Notes under the pieces: model-generated
Databases searched by the model: none
Told to the model about the DNA's origin: nothing
The model's input: the letters and a program-made list of their open reading frames with translations, nothing else
Part shown: piece after piece, positions 19,552 to 24,210 of the stretch
How positions within the stretch are numbered: the first letter of the stretch is position 1
Layout: each line of letters starts with the position of its first letter
Program-made: the position numbers and the translations under genes
From: Chara braunii
Taxonomy: Eukaryota; Streptophyta; Charophyceae; Charales; Characeae
Assembly (NCBI GenBank): GCA_003427395.1
Contig: BFEA01000228.1
Span: 213,837 to 238,046, forward strand
Direction: 5' to 3'
DNA: 24,210 nt

Positions 19552-21058
19552 CTATGATCCTTCTGACTGAGGGAGGGAAGACTCAAATTTCTCTCCATTA
19601 ACTCCTGAGGCTGAGTCATAACTCAGTCTCCGTTGTTTACCCAATAATGGATTATGAGTGAGCAATTGGAGGTTGTCTCCCGAGCCCACCCCAATAGTTG
19701 CAACGTCCATGAGGCCCGTGCCTTCTTCCATTCTTCTTTCCTGAATCACGTTCTGCCGAGGGGTACTTACCTCCTCCCCTTGCGGGGGATCTGTCCTGCC
19801 CTGAGGGGGCCCAGGAACTTGAATACTAGAGAGAGATCCTTGAAGCGGGAGGCCAGAAGCATTAGCTACCGACCCCCCTTGAAAGGGGGGCACAGAGCCT
19901 TGCTGCTGCTGAAGAAGCTGAAGCCACGGAGCATACCACTGAGCTAGCCATGAAGGGGTTTGTGGGTGAGGATTCGGCAGAGCTCCCCCCTGCGGGAAAG
20001 AACCTGGTGAAAAAACAGGATTTACCGTTGTGCTCTGATAGGGCTGAAACCCTAATTGTTGACCTACCACCTGTGCCCCAAGTGAAACCTGCGATGCTCC
20101 CAGGCCCATTGGACCTTGGTATTGTGGTGCAGACGTCGCCGCCTGCGAGAAGGCCGGTACCTGAGATGAGAAATTCTGAGCCTGCTGACCTTGTCCCTGA
20201 CGGACCGTACGTCTACACTGAGCTTCCTCATGGAAGAAAGCCCTGCACCGACGGCACCGCGGAGTGTCAGAACAGGCTAAGTTCACCACTGGCTCGTCAT
20301 TCTCAGCGGTAATTACCGTAATCTTATCTTTCATGTTAGCACTTGCCGCAGGATCTAAATCAAATTTGACGTTGATTAACGAGGGTTTCTGGCGGTCAAC
20401 TTCAATTGGATGGGTACGAACAACTGGCCCAATGGCCTTCCGAATCTGTGCTTCCAAGTAGATGAACGAGTCAAGAGGAACCTGGACAGCTACAACCCAG
20501 AACGAGGCTTGCTCTAACTCTCTCCTTTGATCTCTTAATTGGGCTTTGGAAAGCCATGGTTTAAATTCCAATCTGTATTCAACTTGACCAACGGTAAGAG
20601 AGTCGTGGCCTTTTGTGACCAACCAGGAAGTGATTGCTCTGCTTTTTGCAACATATGAGACAACATGTGGGCTTTCAAATTCTTCCGCGAGTAAAAGAAG
20701 ATGCCTCGAAGCTACCTTCCTGCAGTTTCGAGTCCTCATAGGCTCTCACGATATCGTCCTTGACCTTCCTCGGTAAGAACCGAGCTCCTTCTCGAAAAAT
20801 AATGGTGACAACACGTTCTTTCAACCACTCAATTTTGACACGATCGATGGATGCATTGACCCTAAAACGAACCTCCCTTCCCTCAATTTCCATCTCGCCA
20901 GGATCTATATCCGGAGGGCAGATCCCTTCCTCGTAACACAAACGCATGAGTTCACGAGCGTGGGACATTTCCTCTCCATCCAACCCTGGGGCAGGAGGGG
21001 GAGAACGTGGACCACGATCGTTAGCATTGCTCGATCCCACGTTGTTTTCCACCTCCAT
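19552..21058 (-). pseudogene. LINE ORF1 protein (DUF4283-like + CCHC knuckle), one frameshift
   Basis: ORF1 proteins bind LINE RNA as a chaperone-like coat. Frame 1 runs from ATG at 21058 to a stop at 20675 (127 aa, acidic N-terminus). The sense then continues in another frame, from about 20680 to the stop at 19552. A single small indel near 20680 separates them; the whole would be about 500 aa. A W...FWV-x-V-x-x-(V/L)-P-L...IG...FDLDP block resembles DUF4283, and is followed by the zinc knuckle CRRCRAFFHEEAQC (C-x2-C-x4-H-x4-C, 20215-20256). The remaining roughly 220 residues are Gln/Pro/Ser/Gly-rich and probably disordered. No ORF2 follows on the minus strand and no A tail is visible, so the element is broken on its 3' side. 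It could belong to the same family as copies A-D, but nothing here proves it. Confidence 0.7.
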
Positions 21059-21540
21059 TTTGCAGAGTGGCGGGGGGGGTTGTATGATCTAGGGGGAGGA
21101 GTGGGGAAACTAACAGCAAAGGAAGGCAACACAGCTGCTCGAGCCACTACGCCCCAAAAAACCACCAGGAGATAAAGAACACAAGCTCTATCCCTTTCAG
21201 TTCCTCAACCACAGACAGCTAAGCCAGACTCCACTAGATATAGGTCACGAGGAGGAACAAGCAGAAGGAAGAGATGATGAAGACAACCGAAGCATCAACT
21301 CGAAGGAACCATAGTGGAGGGAGCTACTCAACAAACACAAGCCACCAGGAGAGGTTTCTTACCGGCTGGACTAACTGACACCAACCGTCTCACCTACCAC
21401 TTCGTGAGGCGGGCTGCTCGAACATGGCGAGCGGGAAGAGGGCAGAAGCCTGAGTGCCATCATGACGGTGGAACTTCAGGACGTCCAGTCTTCGTCCTTA
21501 CCGAGAGAAGCCGTGTGCGGACCGACACGGCGAAACCTTC
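21059..21540. other. Region upstream of LINE ORF1; no gene recognised
   Basis: May include the 5' UTR of the ORF1-bearing LINE (minus strand). Alternatively it is the body of the plus-strand retroposed transcript that ends at 21620. No protein similarity was recognised. Confidence 0.3.
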
Positions 21541-21594
21541 ATTTTCCCCCATGTATCACTCGTTCTTTTCTCGTTCGTCTGATCGTTCTTTGGC

Positions 21595-21639
21595 AATAAA
21601 CAGACAAGCTTTCCTTTATTAAAAAAAAAAAAAAAAAAA
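21595..21639 (+). mobile_element. Retroposed polyadenylated 3' end (AATAAA + A19)
   Basis: AATAAA (21595-21600) lies 20 nt before a 19-A tract (21621-21639). This is the spacing of a real cleavage/polyadenylation site followed by its tail, and it is followed by TAAA repeats. It suggests the 3' end of a reverse-transcribed mRNA or retroposon on the plus strand. The 5' limit and TSD were not found. Confidence 0.45.
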
Positions 21640-21692
21640 GTAAATAAATAAATAAAAATAAATCTTGCCTAGTCGGTCCTGACCCCTGTGAC

Positions 21693-22003
21693 ACTTTTTG
21701 CCCCGTCGGGGGAAAAATGAACACAAAGGTTTGGTGGCGGGAGGTTTTATAAGTTCTCCCTACACTTTTTGCCCCGTCGGGGGGAAAATGAACACAAAGG
21801 TTTCGTGGCGGGAGGTTTTATAACTTCTCCCTACTATTTTGCCCACGGAGAGGAGACGTAAATCTTGCCTTTTTCCCAAAAAAATAAAAATAAAAAAATT
21901 TGCCTAGTCAGTTCTGACCCCTGTGACACTTTTTGCCCCGTCGGGGGGAAAATGAACGAAGGTTTCGTGGCGGGAGGTTTTATAACTTCTCCCTACTATT
22001 TTG
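21693..22003. repeat. Three copies of a ~71-bp repeat
   Basis: Units start at 21693, 21764 and 21928. Each has actttttgccccgtcgg, a purine run, aatgaac, and ggcgggaggttttataa. A longer word (tgcctagtc...gacccctgtgac) precedes units 1 and 3, so a block was also duplicated. An inverted partial copy (cgaaaccttcattttccccc) lies at about 21531-21550. Confidence 0.8.
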
Positions 22004-22045
22004 AATCATCTGCTAGAACATGGGCATAATATACTCCACCATATC

Positions 22046-22107
22046 TTTTTTTTTTTTTAATTTTTAAATTCAACAGAGCTCCATTCTATTTGTGGGGAGC
22101 AGCACTT
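22046..22107 (-). mobile_element. LINE copy D, 3'-end fragment
   Basis: T13 (22046-22058) represents the A tail. After 17 bp comes the shared 3' UTR core on the minus strand, with a perfect 5-bp stem gctcc/ggagc (22078-22082 with 22096-22100). The core is cut off after its second stem. No TSD was recognised. Confidence 0.5.
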
Positions 22108-22359
22108 ACTGGGTTTCTTTTCTTTTCAGGCCTTCTTTTATTTATCGTTATGGTATTGTGGGGATCCCTGTAGCAAGCAGCCAGAGTACGGAGTAGTGGA
22201 TAGAGGCCCCATGTTTTGGGTCAGTCAGCCACATGCCTGCCCCTTTTCTCTGTGCTGGGCGGGCCACTCTGTTTGAATCCATGCCTATCGATACCATTCG
22301 ATTCCTATACGATTCCCGCCGCGAGTACGTCGCCTTCGAACGCATGACCTGCTTGTTAA

Positions 22360-22374
22360 CAATTCACTCTGCAT
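22360..22374. repeat. Target-site duplication, left copy, of LINE copy C
   Basis: caattcactctgcat, matching 22495-22509 at 14 of 15 bases. Confidence 0.75.
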
Positions 22375-22441
22375 GTATAGGGACGCTGGACCCGTTTTTC
22401 AGCAGGTGACGCCCCCCACCAATAGATGGGGCCTCCCGAGA

Positions 22442-22494
<53 letters not shown>
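22375..22494 (+). mobile_element. LINE copy C, extremely 5'-truncated
   Basis: Only about 68 bp of LINE 3' UTR (the shared core) followed by 52 A (22443-22494), flanked by a 15-bp TSD. Stem 1 is gctgga/ttcagc with one G-U pair; stem 2 is gcccc/ggggc. The target reads ttaac on the plus strand, in keeping with the TT/AA-type cut preferred by L1 endonucleases. Confidence 0.75.
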
Positions 22495-22495
<1 letters not shown>

Positions 22496-22509
22496 AATTC
22501 ACTGTGCAT
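22495..22509. repeat. Target-site duplication, right copy, of LINE copy C
   Basis: caattcactgtgcat, paired with 22360-22374. Confidence 0.75.
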
Positions 22510-22647
22510 ATGATTCATCCACATGGCGGAACCCCCCAACCCCTATTTCTTCCCCTCTGCACCCAGCCCGTTCCCAACCCCTACAAAGACTGAGGTAGGT
22601 TGTACTGTTGGCCTACAGCGAGCCAACCTGAAGGCATGCTCACATTA

Positions 22648-22752
22648 GGCCCTCAAAATCGCAAGATCCCAAAACGAGCGGCCAGATCTAGTCCCTCCTC
22701 TGCAGGGACTCGATCTGGCCGCTCATTTTGTGATTTTGCGAGTTTGAGGGCA
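22648..22752. mobile_element. Foldback MITE with TA target duplication
   Basis: A 105-bp near-palindrome with 48-bp inverted arms (22648-22695 and 22705-22752) and a 9-bp spacer, bounded on both sides by TA (22646-22647 and 22753-22754). The ends are (g/t)gccctcaaa. A TA duplication plus full-length inverted arms fits a Tc1/mariner-derived (Stowaway-like) MITE. No transposase is nearby. Confidence 0.7.
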
Positions 22753-22890
22753 TACTAGTCGAGGTGAGGCAATCCGTCCGATCAGAAGTGGGCTGGGCTG
22801 AGTCAAGCGGCCATGGAAGCGATCTGCCGTCTTCCCCCCAAAAACAACGCGCCCTTATTTTGACTGTCACTGGCCGACAGACATAGCTCG

Positions 22891-23000
22891 TATACCTTCA
22901 TTTTTTTTATTTTATTTTTCGACACAGAATTCATATTCCAAATATAAGAGCTTGAGGCCGGGGACCTCACAAATCAACCCGGAGTTATACCTTCATTTTT
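22891..23000 (-). mobile_element. Small retroposon with 15-bp TSD
   Basis: tataccttcattttt is repeated exactly at 22891-22905 and 22986-23000. The 80 bp between read, on the minus strand, as a unique body (actccgggttgatttgtg...) ending in an A-rich tail. It looks like a truncated SINE or LINE tail; the family is not recognised. Confidence 0.55.
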
Positions 23001-23118
23001 AGGGTGCGTTGCTCGGGGGAAGACGGTAGTAGGAGTACGCGCCGTCTGCGACTTCGACGGCGTGACAGAGCTACGCGACGGTTACTTAGCACTTGAACTT
23101 GTGCTGCCAACCTCTTTC

Positions 23119-23148
23119 TTTTTTTTTTGTTGTTGTTGTTGTTGTTGT
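23119..23148. repeat. poly(T)/(TTG)n microsatellite
   Basis: A T run followed by at least six GTT units. Confidence 0.85.
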
Positions 23149-23228
23149 GGTGCCAACCTACCCCCCGTGGGCTGGGGAGAGATCCGGGTTGGTTGGTTGG
23201 TGGTTTCTCCCCCTTCTATACATACATA

Positions 23229-23393
23229 GGGCCTCGCCACACCACTGTTGAAACGAGAAAAGTACGAGCGCATCTACCCCGGAAGGTGACCAGATGCATT
23301 TGTTACTATTCATAGTAATGGATGCATCTGGCCCTTAGTTGCAGGAATATGCAGTCGTACTTTTGTCGTTTCGACAGTGGTGTGGCGAGGCCC
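23229..23393. mobile_element. Foldback element (165 bp) with possible ATA duplication
   Basis: The outer arms gggcctcgccacaccactgt... (23229-about 23270) and their reverse complement (about 23350-23393) match with few differences. The centre also folds (ccagatgcat...atgcatctgg, and ttactat/atagtaa). ATA lies directly outside both ends, which could be a 3-bp target duplication. It is a non-autonomous DNA-transposon-like element. Confidence 0.55.
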
Positions 23394-23486
23394 ATAGACT
23401 ACTGAGAGGATGAGATAGATGCGTACTACCAAGAAAGATGAAAGAAGGAATAGATGAGAGAAGAATAATATAGCTTACCTTTAAAA

Positions 23487-23545
23487 AAAAATATATATAT
23501 ATATCGTCACAATATATATACATATATATATATATATAAAAAGGT
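23487..23545. repeat. A-rich and (AT)n low-complexity tract
   Basis: An A run, two AT dinucleotide blocks and an A run. The short frames over it are meaningless. Confidence 0.85.
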
Positions 23546-24139
23546 ACTCACACTGGGGACTTTTTCGACTAAGCTGTGGACGCGATTCCATCCAGATGCA
23601 TCCACGTCTGGCCGTAGTCGCAGTCAGATTCATTTCTGGAAGTGCGTTTTTTTTTTTTTTTTTTGTTGTTGTATTTACACTCGATATCAGAAGCCAGGAC
23701 TTGGCGCTGTTGGTGATGGCTGGGTCTACGAGGAAGGGGTGACGAAGACAAAAATGTGGCAGGCGCATCTGGCCATCTTCTAGCGGGAGGTTCATTCTCA
23801 TTTTGCACATTTCGAGAGAGTGGTGTGGCGATGGCCCTAGACGTACACGATGCTTTCCAGCCATATTGCGTGTCACAACAAGTACAACTGAGCTTAGCCT
23901 GGCGTGGCGTCGCTCTGGGACGGGCGAGCAAGCGAGAAACGCAGGATCCTAGATCCAAAAATAAATTGCTGGACCAGTGGTGGTGATATTTACGTCTGTC
24001 AGAGGGTACCAAAGGCAACTGCGTCCTGGCAAAGAATGAATCTGTGCTGGCATCCGTCTGGTTTCTTCCGCTGGACAAGAAGCAGTAGTCACGACAGCCG
24101 CTCACCAACACCTTGCTGCTGACACATCTTCCGTGCTCT

Positions 24140-24142
<3 letters not shown>
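23546..24142. other. No gene recognised; one diverged foldback end
   Basis: About 23809-23838 (tttcgagagagtggtgtggc, then gatggccct) resembles the right end of the 23229-23393 element, so a decayed relative may lie here. A T18 run is at about 23647-23664. No coding similarity was recognised. Confidence 0.35.

Positions 24143-24210
<68 letters not shown>
24143..24210. repeat. (TG)n microsatellite reaching the window end
   Basis: Sixty-eight bases of pure TG that continue to the last base shown. Confidence 0.95.

Noticed and set aside
19654-20461. Plus-strand frames opposite ORF1 (97, 120 and 65 aa)
   Set aside because: Shadows of the minus-strand ORF1, whose zinc knuckle and domain order are recognisable.
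24143-24210. Terminal (TG)n considered as a telomere-like repeat
   Set aside because: It is a plain dinucleotide repeat; plant and algal telomeres use TTTAGGG-type units.
1-24210. CRISPR arrays, bacterial operons, viral genes or toxin genes
   Set aside because: No regularly spaced repeats with unique spacers, no Shine-Dalgarno-led gene clusters and no recognisable viral or toxin proteins were seen.

Overview
This window is eukaryotic nuclear DNA, most likely from a land plant or a charophyte alga. The reasons are: almost no uninterrupted coding sequence, many microsatellites and homopolymers, one 403-N scaffold gap, and several non-LTR retrotransposon (LINE) remnants of plant L1 type (ORF1 with a DUF4283-like domain plus CCHC knuckle; ORF2 with a reverse transcriptase and a zf-RVT-like zinc region). 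A Chara-like alga is only my impression; the sequence does not prove it. I find no intact host gene, rRNA or functional tRNA.

Layout. 1-6240: non-coding or unrecognised DNA with a 34-bp tandem duplication, a cruciform-like foldback (about 1144-1253) that has a diverged relative at 5700-5875, and a diverged coding-like duplication (4750-5323). 6302-6685 (minus): fragment of a group II intron reverse transcriptase/maturase, probably organelle-derived. 7258-8192 (minus): 5'-truncated LINE copy A with a target-site duplication (TSD). 8483-8520: an exact Nextera mate-pair junction adapter inside a (CT)n/(GT)n tract, which is a sequencing or assembly artefact. 10188-10590: N gap inside what looks like an inverted-repeat element. 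11290-11890: hairpin-rich DNA with tRNA-promoter-like boxes. 11965-12106: a good candidate spliceosomal intron. 12902-13133: a row of hairpins ending on a TATA box. 13812-17746 (plus): 5'-truncated LINE copy B with decayed ORF2, 3' UTR, poly(A) and a 10-bp TSD. 19552-21058 (minus): LINE ORF1 with one frameshift. 21595-24210: a polyadenylated retroposed end, 71-bp tandem repeats, two more LINE 3' ends (D and C), a TA-flanked MITE, a small retroposon with a 15-bp TSD, a second foldback element and a terminal (TG)n.

How the parts relate. Four separate LINE 3' ends (copies A, B, C and D) share a roughly 57-bp 3' UTR core that can form one or two short hairpins. One base pair differs between copies B and C by a compensating double change. 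Three of the four have recognisable TSDs. This suggests one LINE lineage whose reverse transcriptase recognises a structured 3' tail and which has mobilised repeatedly here. That is the most interesting biological signal in the window. The adapter at 8483 means that the join between its left and right flanks should not be trusted.
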